64,000 nt of DNA from Gammaproteobacteria bacterium (GTDB lineage Bacteria; Pseudomonadota; Gammaproteobacteria; SZUA-229). Made by a program: the position numbers and the translations under genes. The notes below the pieces were generated by a model that ran no database searches, was not told the origin of the DNA, and saw only the letters and a list, made by a program, of their open reading frames with translations. Below, piece by piece: positions 9,481 through 19,242 of the stretch. The stretch spans positions 1-64,000 of the forward strand of contig WFMW01000005.1 in assembly GCA_015488885.1 (NCBI GenBank), read 5' to 3'. The stretch's first letter is position 1; each line of letters starts with the position of its first letter.

Positions 9481-10362
9481 TCAGAACTTTTTTTTATCCG
9501 ACATGAACAAGCTGGATTTATTAATTTTGTTAGTGATACCCGGGTTGATTTCACCTGGGCTTATAAAGTAAAAACCCTGCATCAGATCACAGCCAGCAGC
9601 CATTAGAAAATCATATTGATATTTATGTTCAACACCAACAGCAATGGTTTTCAGCCTGAGGGTTCTGGCAAGGTTGAGTATATTTTTGATGATGGTTTCA
9701 CTGCGCTCAGATTCACCAATCTGGCTGATAAAACTGTAATCAATTTCGAGGTAGTGAGTTGGCAGTTCGAGTAGCCGTATCATGGATGCGTAGCCGGTAC
9801 CGAACCCACCGAGACAGAACTGGGTATTATATTCGTTCAGGGTTTTACAGAAAGAGATGGTTTTTCTTATGTCGTTAATGGCGTGCGTTTCAGATATTTC
9901 AAAGATAAAATCAGCAAGTTTTAGCTGATAGTGGTTACATAGATCAATGAGCTTCTGTGAATAATAAACACTTTCACAGTCCAGTGAAGAAATATTAACG
10001 GCTATTTTCAGTTGTGGGCTGAGTGTTTTTCGATATTGAATTAAATCTTTGCAGCATTGTTCAAAAACCCATAAATCGAGTGCAAAGATTAAACCATGAG
10101 TTTCGGCAGCTCGAAGAAAAGTGTTGGGATAGAAAGTGCCCAGTCCGGGACGTTCCCAGCGTACCAGAGCTTCAAGAATATTCGCATGGCCACTTAGGCT
10201 GTCGTAACGGGGTTGATAATGCAGATGCAGTTCGTTATTGCGAATGGCTGCGCTTAAATTGGACAGAAACTGTTCATTATTAGCATCTGGTCGAACACCA
10301 TGACGACGTTGTAGAAAATTATGCTTGCTGTGGGAGTGCTTGTTATATTCGCTCTTGTTCAT
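9481..10362 (-). CDS. EAL-domain protein with degenerate catalytic site
   Basis: A stand-alone EAL domain of 293 residues with no sensory or membrane region. The EAL motif (EALVRW, Glu64), Asn123 (AVNISS) and Glu158 (FEISET) are kept. The metal-binding DDFGTG, however, reads GGFGTG (Gly185-Gly186), the general-base Lys of the IKIDQSF motif is Glu206, and the first Glu of AEGVE is Val242. c-di-GMP phosphodiesterase activity is therefore unlikely; it may bind c-di-GMP or a protein partner, as other inactive EAL proteins do. It lies downstream of the gsp genes and is transcribed alone or with them. Confidence 0.85.
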   Translation of the reverse strand: MNKSEYNKHSHSKHNFLQRRHGVRPDANNEQFLSNLSAAIRNNELHLHYQPRYDSLSGHANILEALVRWERPGLGTFYPNTFLRAAETHGLIFALDLWVFEQCCKDLIQYRKTLSPQLKIAVNISSLDCESVYYSQKLIDLCNHYQLKLADFIFEISETHAINDIRKTISFCKTLNEYNTQFCLGGFGTGYASMIRLLELPTHYLEIDYSFISQIGESERSETIIKNILNLARTLRLKTIAVGVEHKYQYDFLMAAGCDLMQGFYFISPGEINPGITNKINKSSLFMSDKKKF

Positions 10363-10539
10363 AATCTTCCACTATCATACTGATGTATTTATGCAGGCGA
10401 TAAATACATCATTACATATAAACCCTGAAACTGCCAGTAAATATATTGCTTGAAAATAAAATTATCAGGGTGATTTTGTAAATCTTTGTAATATAAACAC
10501 TCATAAATTAATAGAGGTACCTTTATGTCATCATAGCTG

Positions 10540-11772
10540 TTATTTTACTAATGAGTTCAGGTCAAAAATAGGCAACAATATGCCGAGAACAATCAATAAT
10601 ACCATCAGTCCCATAATAAGAATAATTACGGGTTCCATAATACCAACGATATAGGCAATTAAAGTAATTTGTTCACGTTCCAGCTGGATGGCAGCACGTT
10701 CCAGCATGTTTTCCAGTTTACCGCTGTTTTCACCGCTGGCAATTAACTGTAATGTCATTGGGGGGAAGAGTTTGCTTTGATCCAGTGCATTTTTGATACC
10801 ACTACCTTCGCGTACCCGGTCAGTGGCCTGTACAATCGCTTCACGCATGGGTATGTTGGCAACTACTTTGGCTGAAATTTTCATGGATTCAATCACGGTT
10901 ACACCACTGCTGATTAGAATGCTGAAGGTACGGGTAAACAAGGCTGCATTTAAACCCCGTACCAGACGCTGGATCACGGGAATTTTATACAGGAACAGGT
11001 GGTAGCTGTATAGAAAAGCCGGGCGTTTAAGCATGGAGCGAAAACCGATAATTAAGGCAATAATGATAATCAGTAAATAAATACCATCGTTAACCACGAA
11101 ATCACTGGTGGCAATTAACCCACGGGTGAGTCCTGGCAGTGCCTGACCGGTATCTTCAAAGACGCTGACCACCTGGGGGACAATACTGGTCATCATAAAA
11201 ATAACAATCGCAATGGCAAAGAAAGACAGGAAAGCGGGATAGATTAATGCCTGTCTGACTTTACCCTGTATTTCCTGGCGGCTTTCAGTGTAGTCTGCAA
11301 GCCGTTCGAGAACCGTATCAAGATGACCAGACTGTTCCCCGGCTTCGATGGTGGCACGATAGAGTTCGGGGAAAACTTTTGGGTAATCACTCATGCCGGT
11401 AGCCAGCGAGTGGCCTTCGAGTACGCGCGAACGAATTGCATAGATCATGCTCTTTATCCGCTGTTTCTCTGTCTGTTTGGCAACGGCTGCCAGAGTCTCA
11501 TCCAGTGGCAATGCTGCCTGCACAAGGGTGGCTAGCTGACGGGTGAGCAGCGCCAGTTCAGTGGCGCTGATGCCACGCTGAAACAGACCTGTGAAATGAA
11601 TGCTGGTGGATTTTTTATCATACCGAGCCTGTTTCAGACTTTCGCTGATTTCAAGAGGCATTAAGCCTTTGTCACGTAATACCTGCCGCACCTGGCGGGC
11701 GGTATCGCCTTCAGCTACGCCTTTTTGTTCCTTACCTTTACGGTCAAGTGCAATGTAGTCGAAGGCGGCCAA
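10540..11772 (-). CDS. gspF: Type II secretion inner-membrane platform protein GspF
   Basis: A 410-residue polytopic protein with two T2SSF domains (about 70-195 and 270-400). The N-terminal AFDYIALDRKGKEQKG, EAGEQSGHLDTVLERLADY and ASGENSGKLENMLERAA are the family signatures. GspF couples the GspE ATPase to pseudopilus assembly. The start is TTG at 11772, one base after the gspE stop (TAA-a-TTG), so translation is coupled. No pseudopilin genes follow; the next gene downstream is the EAL protein. Confidence 0.93.
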   Translation of the reverse strand: MAAFDYIALDRKGKEQKGVAEGDTARQVRQVLRDKGLMPLEISESLKQARYDKKSTSIHFTGLFQRGISATELALLTRQLATLVQAALPLDETLAAVAKQTEKQRIKSMIYAIRSRVLEGHSLATGMSDYPKVFPELYRATIEAGEQSGHLDTVLERLADYTESRQEIQGKVRQALIYPAFLSFFAIAIVIFMMTSIVPQVVSVFEDTGQALPGLTRGLIATSDFVVNDGIYLLIIIIALIIGFRSMLKRPAFLYSYHLFLYKIPVIQRLVRGLNAALFTRTFSILISSGVTVIESMKISAKVVANIPMREAIVQATDRVREGSGIKNALDQSKLFPPMTLQLIASGENSGKLENMLERAAIQLEREQITLIAYIVGIMEPVIILIMGLMVLLIVLGILLPIFDLNSLVK

Positions 11773-11773
11773 T

Positions 11774-13294
11774 TTAGTTTTCCTGGCTGACGCGTAAGAC
11801 TTCTTCCAGTGAGGTTTTACCCTGAAGAATCAAGCGACGACCATCCTGTCCCAGACTGGGGGTTTTGGTGCGAGCATAGTGTTCCATTGCCTGTTCCCCG
11901 GCACCTTCATGAATCATGTTATGCAGGCTGGCATTGATACGGATAAATTCATAGATACCGCTACGTCCCTGATAGCCGGTGTGATTACAGTGGCTGCAAC
12001 CTTTGGCCGAATAGATGGTGGGGATTTCATTTTCTACCAGTTCCAGCCAGTCACGTTCGCCTTCGGTGATAGTGTGTGGCGTTTTACATTCCACGCACAG
12101 GTTGCGTACCAGGCGCTGTGCCATAACACCAATTAAGCTGGAAGCCAGCAGAAATGGTTCCACCCCCATATCACGTAAACGGGTAATAGCACCAATAGCT
12201 GTATTGGTATGCAGCGTGGATAATACCAGATGGCCGGTTAAACTGGCCTGCACAGCGATTGAGGCAGTTTCCAGATCCCGAATTTCACCAATCATGACAA
12301 CATCGGGATCCTGACGCAGGATAGAACGCAGGCCTTTGGCAAACGTCATGTTAACGCGGTTATTGACCTGAGTTTGACCAACGCCATCAATATAGTATTC
12401 AATGGGGTCTTCGACGGTGAGAATATTGCGGGTTTTTTCATTCAGAATGCTAAGACCGGCATAGAGTGTGGTGGTTTTGCCAGAACCGGTAGGACCGGTA
12501 ACCAGTATAATACCGTGCGGTTTATGCAGCAGCTTTTCAAAACTCTGTTGTAATTCTGGCCCCATGCCAAGGTGTTTTAAGTCGAGTCGCCCCGCCTTTT
12601 TATCAAGAATACGTAAAACAATGCGTTCACCGTATCCCGAGGGCAGGGTAGATACACGCACATCGACGGCGCGTCCAGCAACACGTAGAGAAATGCGGCC
12701 ATCCTGGGGCAGGCGTTTTTCGGCAATATCCAGTTTTGCCATGACCTTAATTCGTGATATGACCAGTGGGGCGATATTACCGGGTGGTCGTAAAATTTCA
12801 CGTAACATACCATCGACACGAAAACGTACCCGCATTCGATTTTCAAAGGGTTCAATGTGAATATCGGATGCGTTGACTTTTATTGATTCGGTTAATAATG
12901 CATTAATCAGCCGGATGATGGGGGCATCATCATCCGCTTCCATCAAATCTTCCGGTTCCAGCGTGTCGGCCAGTTCATCAAGGTTAAGTTCTTCACCAAC
13001 GCCTTCCATCATCGCCATCGCCTGATCGCTACCCTGTTCATAGGTTTGCGCCAGTAAGGCAGCAAACTGTTCTTTACTGGTAGAATTCAGGGTAATTTTA
13101 CGTTGGGTAATACGTTCTACTTCTGCCAGAACAAGCGGATCAGGCTGGCCGTGATATAACAAATTAATAGCATTGTTATCAATCTGGCTGATTAATACAC
13201 CATGACGTTTGGCAAAAGCATACGGCAGAATCTGTGCGCTAAGCGGTTTATCTGGTGTCGATACGGGTTCAGAGGAAGTCGTTGTCATCGTCAT
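11774..13294 (-). CDS. gspE: Type II secretion ATPase GspE
   Basis: The 506-residue hexameric ATPase powers the type II pseudopilus. It has an N-terminal GspE/N1 region, Walker [11 protein letters not shown] (about residues 265-275), an Asp-box around EDPIEYYIDGVGQTQ, Walker B DVVMIGEIRD, and the four-cysteine zinc-binding loop CVEC...CSHC typical of GspE. The start overlaps the end of gspD by 26 bases; a second ATG lies two codons later. PilB-type pilus ATPases are related, but the gspD neighbour and full gsp order decide the assignment. Confidence 0.94.
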   Translation of the reverse strand: MTMTTTSSEPVSTPDKPLSAQILPYAFAKRHGVLISQIDNNAINLLYHGQPDPLVLAEVERITQRKITLNSTSKEQFAALLAQTYEQGSDQAMAMMEGVGEELNLDELADTLEPEDLMEADDDAPIIRLINALLTESIKVNASDIHIEPFENRMRVRFRVDGMLREILRPPGNIAPLVISRIKVMAKLDIAEKRLPQDGRISLRVAGRAVDVRVSTLPSGYGERIVLRILDKKAGRLDLKHLGMGPELQQSFEKLLHKPHGIILVTGPTGSGKTTTLYAGLSILNEKTRNILTVEDPIEYYIDGVGQTQVNNRVNMTFAKGLRSILRQDPDVVMIGEIRDLETASIAVQASLTGHLVLSTLHTNTAIGAITRLRDMGVEPFLLASSLIGVMAQRLVRNLCVECKTPHTITEGERDWLELVENEIPTIYSAKGCSHCNHTGYQGRSGIYEFIRINASLHNMIHEGAGEQAMEHYARTKTPSLGQDGRRLILQGKTSLEEVLRVSQEN

Positions 13295-15368
13295 CCCAGA
13301 TATCTGTGTTATTTTTATCTAACTGTGTACTGGATTTCTCCGTGGTTTGTCTGGATCGATCAATTTGTTCTTTTGGTGGTAATAAGGGTGCAGAGCCTTT
13401 GAGCAGGCCATAACTGCCTTTGTTTTTATTGTATACGTTATTTTCCAGACCGCGAATATAGTTATATTTTTCATTGGTGAAAGCCGATGCATCGTTATGG
13501 TCACGAATAATGCTGGGGCGTATAAATACCATAAGATTGGCCTTTTTCTTGGTAGTATTTTCGTCCGTGAACAGTTTGCCAATAATCGGAATATCACCCA
13601 ACAGGGGAACCTTGCTGACACTGTCTGTTACTTCATCCTGGATTAATCCACCAAGTACCAGAATGCCGCCATCATCAACCAGTACACTGGTTTTAATCGA
13701 GCGTTTACGGGTGGAAATATTAACTCCGCTGGTACCGGGGATAACACTGGAGGTTTCCTGTTCCAGGGTCATTTTAACGGTGTCACCTTCGTTAATCTGT
13801 GGGGTCACTTTTAAGGTTAAACCTACATCCTGGCGTTCAATCGTCTGGAAAGGGTTGTTTGGATTGGTGCTACCGGTACCAGTAAAACTGCCGGTAACGA
13901 AAGGCACGTTCTGGCCGACAATTAATTCAGCTTCTTCATTATCCAGAGTCACAATATTTGGTGTGGATAGAATATTGGAATTTGTGTCAGATTGAAGAGC
14001 ACGTAGTAACAGGGCAAATCGGGCGCCCGAACTGAGCGTATGAGCAACCCCTAATGACAGTCCTGAGGGAATAGATGTGACACTTTTGCCGCCAAGAATA
14101 GATGTAATGATATTGCCAATGCCGGCAAAGTTACTGATTGCCGTCGGTACAGTGTTGTTTTTATCAGGGGTGCCATCATAGGCAAAACCAACACCAACTT
14201 CTTTATTTTTATTGACAGTGATTTCTGCAATGATAGCTTCAATTAATACCTGTGCCCGACGAATATCCAGTTGGCGAATCACTGATTGCAGACTTTTCAG
14301 TGTCGTGGTATCGGCAGTGATAATGAGAGCATTAGTTTCATCATCTGCCTGAATAATGGCATTCTGGCTGATACTGCCAGCACCCAGATTTTTTTTGCCG
14401 GGGATGGATCGAGTTAATTTCTTTTTTTTATCCTGAATGCCAGTAAGAATTTTTACCAGATTAGACGCTTTGGCATATTTTAAATAAATCACATGGGTGT
14501 TGCCGGTGCCTTTTTCCAGTGGGGTATCAAGATAGGAAATGGTAGCGCGAATTTTTAGCCGGGCACTGCGTGAACCGGTAACCAGAATACTGTTGGTGCG
14601 TTCATCGGCAGCCAGCTTGACATTATCATTGGTGTTATTAAGTTTTCGATTACCACTACTGTTTAATGAATTTAATATGCGTACCAGTTCCGGGGCTGAG
14701 GCATGTTTTAAGGGAATAATTTCCAGTTCATCACTGTCAGGCCGGTCAACGCTGGCAATGATTTTTAGCAGACGTTGTATATTGCCGGCATGGTCGGTGA
14801 TGATAAGTGTATTGGTCGGGTTATAGGCTGCCAGATGCCCCTGTTGTGGAACCAGTGGTCGTAAGATGGGGACGAGCTGAGAAGCTGGAACATGATCCAG
14901 CCTTATAATTTTGGTAACCAGTGCATCTTCCGGGTAGATATCTTTATTCTTTTCTACCGGTAATGGTCCCTGTTTGGCATTCACTTCAGGAACAATTTTA
15001 ATCACCGGGCCGGTTTTTACTGCGGCAAAACCATGTACCTGTAAAACCGATAAAAAAACTTCATAGACTTCATCAGATGATAATGGTGTGGCTGAAATAA
15101 CGGTGACTCTGGCTTTAACTCGCGGGTCGATAATAAAGTTTTTGCCGGTAAATCTTGATACCGTGCTAATTAAAGCACGAATATCTGCATCTTTTAGATT
15201 CAGCGTAATATTGTCTGCAAAAGCATAGCTGTTAAACAATAGTGTGAAGAACAGAATATAACAGCATGGACGTAGATATCGGTATAGCTTTATGTACGGC
15301 GTTCTCGAACGACAGGGTAAGGCCGTCGTTAAATATTTAAAAAAATGCATACAGGTTTCCTGATTCAT
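13269..15368 (-). CDS. gspD: Type II secretion outer-membrane secretin GspD
   Basis: A 699-residue secretin. A hydrophobic segment ending near SYAFA-DN serves as signal peptide. It is followed by N0 (ITLNLKDADIRALISTVS), three N1-N3 domains, and the secretin core with VGQNVPFVTGS and VPLLGDIPIIGKLF near the C-terminus. It forms the outer-membrane channel of the T2SS. The acidic tail (DIWDDDDNDFL) is translated from bases shared with the gspE start. An internal ATG six codons in (MHFFKYL) is an alternative start. It lies between gspC and gspE. Confidence 0.94.
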   Translation of the reverse strand: MNQETCMHFFKYLTTALPCRSRTPYIKLYRYLRPCCYILFFTLLFNSYAFADNITLNLKDADIRALISTVSRFTGKNFIIDPRVKARVTVISATPLSSDEVYEVFLSVLQVHGFAAVKTGPVIKIVPEVNAKQGPLPVEKNKDIYPEDALVTKIIRLDHVPASQLVPILRPLVPQQGHLAAYNPTNTLIITDHAGNIQRLLKIIASVDRPDSDELEIIPLKHASAPELVRILNSLNSSGNRKLNNTNDNVKLAADERTNSILVTGSRSARLKIRATISYLDTPLEKGTGNTHVIYLKYAKASNLVKILTGIQDKKKKLTRSIPGKKNLGAGSISQNAIIQADDETNALIITADTTTLKSLQSVIRQLDIRRAQVLIEAIIAEITVNKNKEVGVGFAYDGTPDKNNTVPTAISNFAGIGNIITSILGGKSVTSIPSGLSLGVAHTLSSGARFALLLRALQSDTNSNILSTPNIVTLDNEEAELIVGQNVPFVTGSFTGTGSTNPNNPFQTIERQDVGLTLKVTPQINEGDTVKMTLEQETSSVIPGTSGVNISTRKRSIKTSVLVDDGGILVLGGLIQDEVTDSVSKVPLLGDIPIIGKLFTDENTTKKKANLMVFIRPSIIRDHNDASAFTNEKYNYIRGLENNVYNKNKGSYGLLKGSAPLLPPKEQIDRSRQTTEKSSTQLDKNNTDIWDDDDNDFL

Positions 15369-15406
15369 TAATATTGGCCCGTGCCTTTATTTGTGTCGTA
15401 CATATT

Positions 15407-15452
15407 ATTTTAGCTGAAGGTTCATTTTAGCTGAAGGTTCATTTTAGCTGAA
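15407..15452. repeat. 17-bp tandem repeat (2.7 copies)
   Basis: The unit attttagctgaaggttc occurs at 15407 and 15424, with a partial third copy at 15441. The third copy contains the last codons and stop of gspC (minus strand), so the array looks like an outward duplication of the 3' end of that gene. Confidence 0.75.
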
Positions 15453-16320
15453 TATAAAGGGGAACTTGCGAGCCATTGCGATTGACCATCAGGTTAAGTT
15501 GATTCGCGGTCGTCAATTTACGTAAAGCAGCGATTCCATTTTGTGGTTTATTTAGCTCGATACCGTTTATACGAGTAATAATATCGTTGGGTTGCAGGCC
15601 AAGTTGAGATAGTAATTGCCCTTTTGCCTGAGGTTGCAGGCGATATCCCATTTGTCTGCCATTTTTTCGTACCACGATGGGTAAGGCGTAATCGCCAAAT
15701 GAGGTGGGGGATCTTAAAATATTCTGTCGAATTTGAGCGAGTGCCTGCCCGGGTGTATGGTTAGCAAAGCGGGTCAGGTGATTTATACCAGTTTGGTTAA
15801 AGCCGCTTTGCTTTAAACCACTTTGCCTGGGTAATTTTAGTATTTCACTACGACCACCACGATTTAATACAATATATTCAGGGTAGATGTCTTTTATGCT
15901 TACGTTGGCGCTGATTTTATCGCCAATGCCATAAATGGTTTCTTTACCATTTCTTCCCTGGGCAATAATAGCTGTCGCGCGTTTCATTGGGGTAGCAGCT
16001 AACACCCCTTTAAGGGTTAAATTAAGATTTGTTACTGGTGCTTTAACCGGGTTGGCTATGGCTGGCGCTTGACTGGTACCAAAGATGTGTGCTGTTGTCA
16101 GCCGCCTGAAATTTTGCGGTGAAGGTTGACGATAAAAAGTCTTTCCCGGTACTAGATGAATTCGAGCTATTTTCGGTTGTGAAAAAAATAACCAGGTGGT
16201 TTTTGCCAGTAACCATGCGATAGCCAGTATTAGCAGGCTATTAATAAATACTGACAGGTATTTATTGACTGTCTGAATAGTTGCAGACGTGGGCAGGTGG
16301 TTAAATAAAGCAGTGGGCAT
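15439..16320 (-). CDS. gspC: Type II secretion protein GspC
   Basis: A 293-residue inner-membrane protein linking the platform to the secretin. It has a membrane segment at about residues 27-44, a homology region (LNLTLKGVLAATPMKRATAIIAQG...YGIGDKI, about 95-135) that contacts GspD, and a C-terminal PDZ-like region (GYRLQPQAKGQLLSQLGLQPNDIITRINGIEL). It is the first gene of the gspCDEF cluster. The middle includes short near-repeats (GLKQSGFNQTGINH). About 100 bp separate it from metW upstream. Confidence 0.88.
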   Translation of the reverse strand: MPTALFNHLPTSATIQTVNKYLSVFINSLLILAIAWLLAKTTWLFFSQPKIARIHLVPGKTFYRQPSPQNFRRLTTAHIFGTSQAPAIANPVKAPVTNLNLTLKGVLAATPMKRATAIIAQGRNGKETIYGIGDKISANVSIKDIYPEYIVLNRGGRSEILKLPRQSGLKQSGFNQTGINHLTRFANHTPGQALAQIRQNILRSPTSFGDYALPIVVRKNGRQMGYRLQPQAKGQLLSQLGLQPNDIITRINGIELNKPQNGIAALRKLTTANQLNLMVNRNGSQVPLYIQLK

Positions 16321-16422
16321 GGCTTGAGTTTAGCTGATTAAATATTTGATTAATGTGATATTAGCAGAGTAACATCATTGTTGCAGAGATAAAATTTATC
16401 GTGTTTCGATGGAATATCTGAG

Positions 16423-17037
16423 TTAAGTCGTGTTTGACTGACAGAATCGATAAATTGCAATTTCACCAAACAGATTAGGCAGCCATTTCATCCCAAAGTT
16501 GCCCTGATGATGGCTATAGTCAACCACCGTACGCTGAAGGATGGAAATACCGTGTTGTTTGCATAACCTTTCAAAATCATTCAATGTGCATAAATGTACA
16601 TTGGGGGTATCATACCACTGGTTAGGCAGGTTTCGGGTGACCGGCATAATGCCTTTAAAACCCAGTTGTAAGCGTGCCCGCCAGTGTGCCATATTCGGGA
16701 AGGTGACAATGCCTTCACGACCAACCTGTAACATTTCGTCAATCAGTTGATCAGGGCGCTGGGTTGCCTGCAGGGTTTGGCTCATAATGACATAATCAAA
16801 ACGGTTATCAGAAAAATAATCGCGAAAGCCATTATTTAGATCCAGCTGGATAACATTGACCTGATGGCGGATGCAGGCTTCGATCTTGGTTTCATTTATT
16901 TCCAGCCCATATCCATCAACATTATGATTTTGTTGTAAATAATGTAATAAAGTTCCATCACCACAGCCTAAATCCAGCACTCTGGAACCGGTCTCTATCC
17001 AGTGTGCAATAATAGCCAGATCTGCCCTCAGTTGCAT
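16423..17037 (-). CDS. metW: Methionine biosynthesis protein MetW (SAM-dependent methyltransferase fold)
   Basis: A 204-residue class I methyltransferase-fold protein with motif [16 protein letters not shown]. MetW accompanies MetX in many proteobacteria and is needed with it for homoserine acylation in some species. The segments [31 protein letters not shown] and [14 protein letters not shown] match the family well. The start overlaps the end of metX by 10 bases, indicating coupled translation. Confidence 0.92.
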   Translation of the reverse strand: MQLRADLAIIAHWIETGSRVLDLGCGDGTLLHYLQQNHNVDGYGLEINETKIEACIRHQVNVIQLDLNNGFRDYFSDNRFDYVIMSQTLQATQRPDQLIDEMLQVGREGIVTFPNMAHWRARLQLGFKGIMPVTRNLPNQWYDTPNVHLCTLNDFERLCKQHGISILQRTVVDYSHHQGNFGMKWLPNLFGEIAIYRFCQSNTT

Positions 17038-18203
17038 TTTTCGACCTCATCATCAGATGTAAAAGCAGCATGTCTGATATTTTTCATGTAAGCATCAAAT
17101 ACATTAAGATAATGCGGAATAGGAATCAAAAAGGCATCGTGTCCCTGGTTGGCTTCAATTTCGATATAGCTTACCTGTTTTTTTGCCTGTAACAGAGCTT
17201 TGACAATCTCACGCGAACGTTCAGGCGCAAAGCGCCAGTCTGAACTGAAGGAAATAACCAGAAATTTTGCTTTTGCCGGTGCCAGTGCCAGCGATAAATT
17301 ATCCTGATAATTACTTGCCGGGTCAAAATAGTCCAGTGTTTTGGTCATCAGTAGGTAGGTGTTTGCATCAAACCGGTCAACAAAAGACCGCCCCTGATAA
17401 CGCAGGTAACTTTCCACCTGAAAATCGACATCAAAACCAAAGTTAAGCTTACCTTCACGCAATTCCCTGCCAAATTTATGGCGCATAGCAGCATCAGACA
17501 GATAGGTAATATGCCCCAGCATGCGTGCCAGCATCAGTCCACGCCGCGGGCTGGTATTCTGTGCCAGATAATGGCCGTTATAAAAATCTGGATCAGCCAT
17601 AATGGACTGGCGTGCGACTTCATTAAAGGCAATATTCTGTGCAGACAGTTTGGGTGCAGCGGCAATAACAATAGCGTAATTCAGCAGTTCGGGATAGTCG
17701 ATAGACCACTGTAATACCTGCATGCCTCCCAGACTACCACCGATAACAGCCTGCCAGTGAGGAATATCCAGTGCCTGCATAAAGCGTTGTTGTGATTTTA
17801 CCCAGTCTTTTACCGTAACGATGGGGAAATCCGGTCCCCAGTATTTTCCAGTTTCAGGGTTGACAGTATTCGGCCCGGTTGATCCTTTGCAACCACCGAG
17901 GTTATTAATACAGACAACAAAAAAATGATTAGTATCTATTGGCTTGCCCGGGCCAATGGCCGACTCCCACCAGCCGGGTTTTTTATCGTCCATGCTGTTA
18001 TAGCCGGCAGCATGCTGGTCACCGGACAGTGCATGACAGATTAAAACAGCATTATTTTTCTGTGCATTAAAACTGCCATAGGTTTCATAGGCAATATCAT
18101 ACTCAGCTAAGGTTTTGCCGCACTCCAGTATTAATGGCGTGACGCAATGATGAATATGGGTCTGCACCAGACCAACAGAATTTTCAGGCAGTGTTTCAGG
18201 CAT
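17028..18203 (-). CDS. metX: Homoserine O-acyltransferase MetX
   Basis: An alpha/beta-hydrolase fold enzyme of 391 residues that activates homoserine for methionine synthesis. The nucleophile Ser157 is in the elbow GGSLGG, the oxyanion region is [11 protein letters not shown], and the catalytic His lies in the C-terminal GHDAFLIP. Many gammaproteobacterial MetX proteins paired with MetW use succinyl-CoA rather than acetyl-CoA, so the acyl donor is left open. It is followed by metW with a 10-base overlap. A family C hairpin repeat lies between yggU and metX. Confidence 0.93.
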   Translation of the reverse strand: MPETLPENSVGLVQTHIHHCVTPLILECGKTLAEYDIAYETYGSFNAQKNNAVLICHALSGDQHAAGYNSMDDKKPGWWESAIGPGKPIDTNHFFVVCINNLGGCKGSTGPNTVNPETGKYWGPDFPIVTVKDWVKSQQRFMQALDIPHWQAVIGGSLGGMQVLQWSIDYPELLNYAIVIAAAPKLSAQNIAFNEVARQSIMADPDFYNGHYLAQNTSPRRGLMLARMLGHITYLSDAAMRHKFGRELREGKLNFGFDVDFQVESYLRYQGRSFVDRFDANTYLLMTKTLDYFDPASNYQDNLSLALAPAKAKFLVISFSSDWRFAPERSREIVKALLQAKKQVSYIEIEANQGHDAFLIPIPHYLNVFDAYMKNIRHAAFTSDDEVEKCN

Positions 18204-18273
18204 TGAATACTATATAAACGAAAGTCATTAAGCTGACAGTGTAAACACTGGATGGGGAAGATGCAAATCCGGG

Positions 18274-18329
18274 GAAGCTCTGAACAAGTCTGGACGCAAA
18301 GTTCGTATTCACGACTTGTTCAGAGCTTC
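18274..18329. repeat. Family C palindromic repeat (17-bp arms)
   Basis: Perfect 17-bp inverted repeats (gaagctctgaacaagtc at 18274-18290 and its complement at 18313-18329) flank a 22-base loop. The right arm contains the stop codon of yggU (minus strand). Twenty-one bases of the right half recur exactly at 7005-7025. It could act as a transcription terminator for the proC-yggT-yggU operon, but no T-tract follows. The recurrence favours a mobile or multiplied repeat. Confidence 0.7.
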
Positions 18330-18613
18330 TCTGGTTCACTGATAAAAAGCGCTGGTAATTTGCCGGGCTGTGGGATTTTAATACGTTTATTGCGGCCAGT
18401 ATCGCCTGACAGAATCTGTATGGTTGATTTTGCCACTTTAAACTGTTTGGCCAGAAAAGCGATTAAATGTTTGTTTGCCTTGCCGTCAACGGGTGGTGAA
18501 GTAATGCGTATCTTAAGTCGATTATCGATGACTTCGGCAAAGCTGTCACGAGAGGCTTTAGGTTGAACGCGAACATTTATTATAAGATCTTTTTCCTGCC
18601 ACTGATAAAACAT
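18320..18613 (-). CDS. yggU: DUF167 / YggU family protein
   Basis: A 97-residue protein of the small DUF167 family (LIINVRVQPKASRDSF, ITSPPVDGKANKHLIAFLAKQF). No biochemical function is established. It starts inside the end of yggT (TGATG overlap) and forms the usual proC-yggT-yggU operon. The C-terminal codons and stop lie inside a family C repeat, so the native end may have been replaced. Confidence 0.9.
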   Translation of the reverse strand: MFYQWQEKDLIINVRVQPKASRDSFAEVIDNRLKIRITSPPVDGKANKHLIAFLAKQFKVAKSTIQILSGDTGRNKRIKIPQPGKLPALFISEPEKL

Positions 18614-19173
18614 CAGAAGAACTTAAGTACCAGTAATTTTAAAAACATCAGCCCAATTAATGCCACCAGGCTGGACAGATCCAAACCACCCATGGGTGGT
18701 AACCGTTGCTGAATAGGGCGTAGTACAGGATAGGTAATACTATAAAGTAAGGTGCTGATTGGGTTGTAGGGATCGGGATTTATCCAGCTCAGGATTGCCT
18801 GAATAAAAATAGCAAAGATAAAGATATTAAATGTCAGGCTGATAATGTCACGCAGGCTGAGTAACAAAAGAGCCAGAAAATTAATCGAAGAGTTGGATAG
18901 CACACCACCGGATAGCACACCATAAAGTAAAAAGGTTTTTAGTATTATCAGTAGTAGTGTGAGTACCAGGGTGGCGGTATCAATACGCCCTACACTGGGA
19001 ATAATGCGGCGTGCATTTTTTACCAGTGGCTGCGTGGCTTTAACAATAAACTGTGAAATCGGGTTATAAAAATCCGCCCCAACCTGTTGCAGAATAAAAC
19101 GTAGATACATAATAGTAATATAAATACTGAATAAAGTATCAACAAGAAAAATAAAGGGGTCGCCGTTATTCAT
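18613..19173 (-). CDS. yggT: YggT family integral membrane protein
   Basis: A 186-residue membrane protein with two copies of the YGGT unit; each has a hydrophobic helix then the motif NPISQFIVKATQPLVKNARRIIP or NPISTLLYSITYPVLRPIQQRLPP. YggT proteins are linked to osmotic tolerance and, in other phyla, to division and FtsZ-ring placement; the mechanism is unsettled. It is followed by yggU with a start-stop overlap and preceded by proC after 69 bp. Confidence 0.9.
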   Translation of the reverse strand: MNNGDPFIFLVDTLFSIYITIMYLRFILQQVGADFYNPISQFIVKATQPLVKNARRIIPSVGRIDTATLVLTLLLIILKTFLLYGVLSGGVLSNSSINFLALLLLSLRDIISLTFNIFIFAIFIQAILSWINPDPYNPISTLLYSITYPVLRPIQQRLPPMGGLDLSSLVALIGLMFLKLLVLKFF

Positions 19174-19242
19174 TATTTTTTGTCCGTTTTTAGTTGTGTT
19201 TCTATAAATTAAACAGGGAAATAGTGTCGATGTATGGCTTAC

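Noticed and set aside
18204-18273. SAM riboswitch upstream of metX
   Set aside because: I looked for the SAM-I, SAM-II and related conserved cores before metX and saw none; the palindrome there is a family C repeat.
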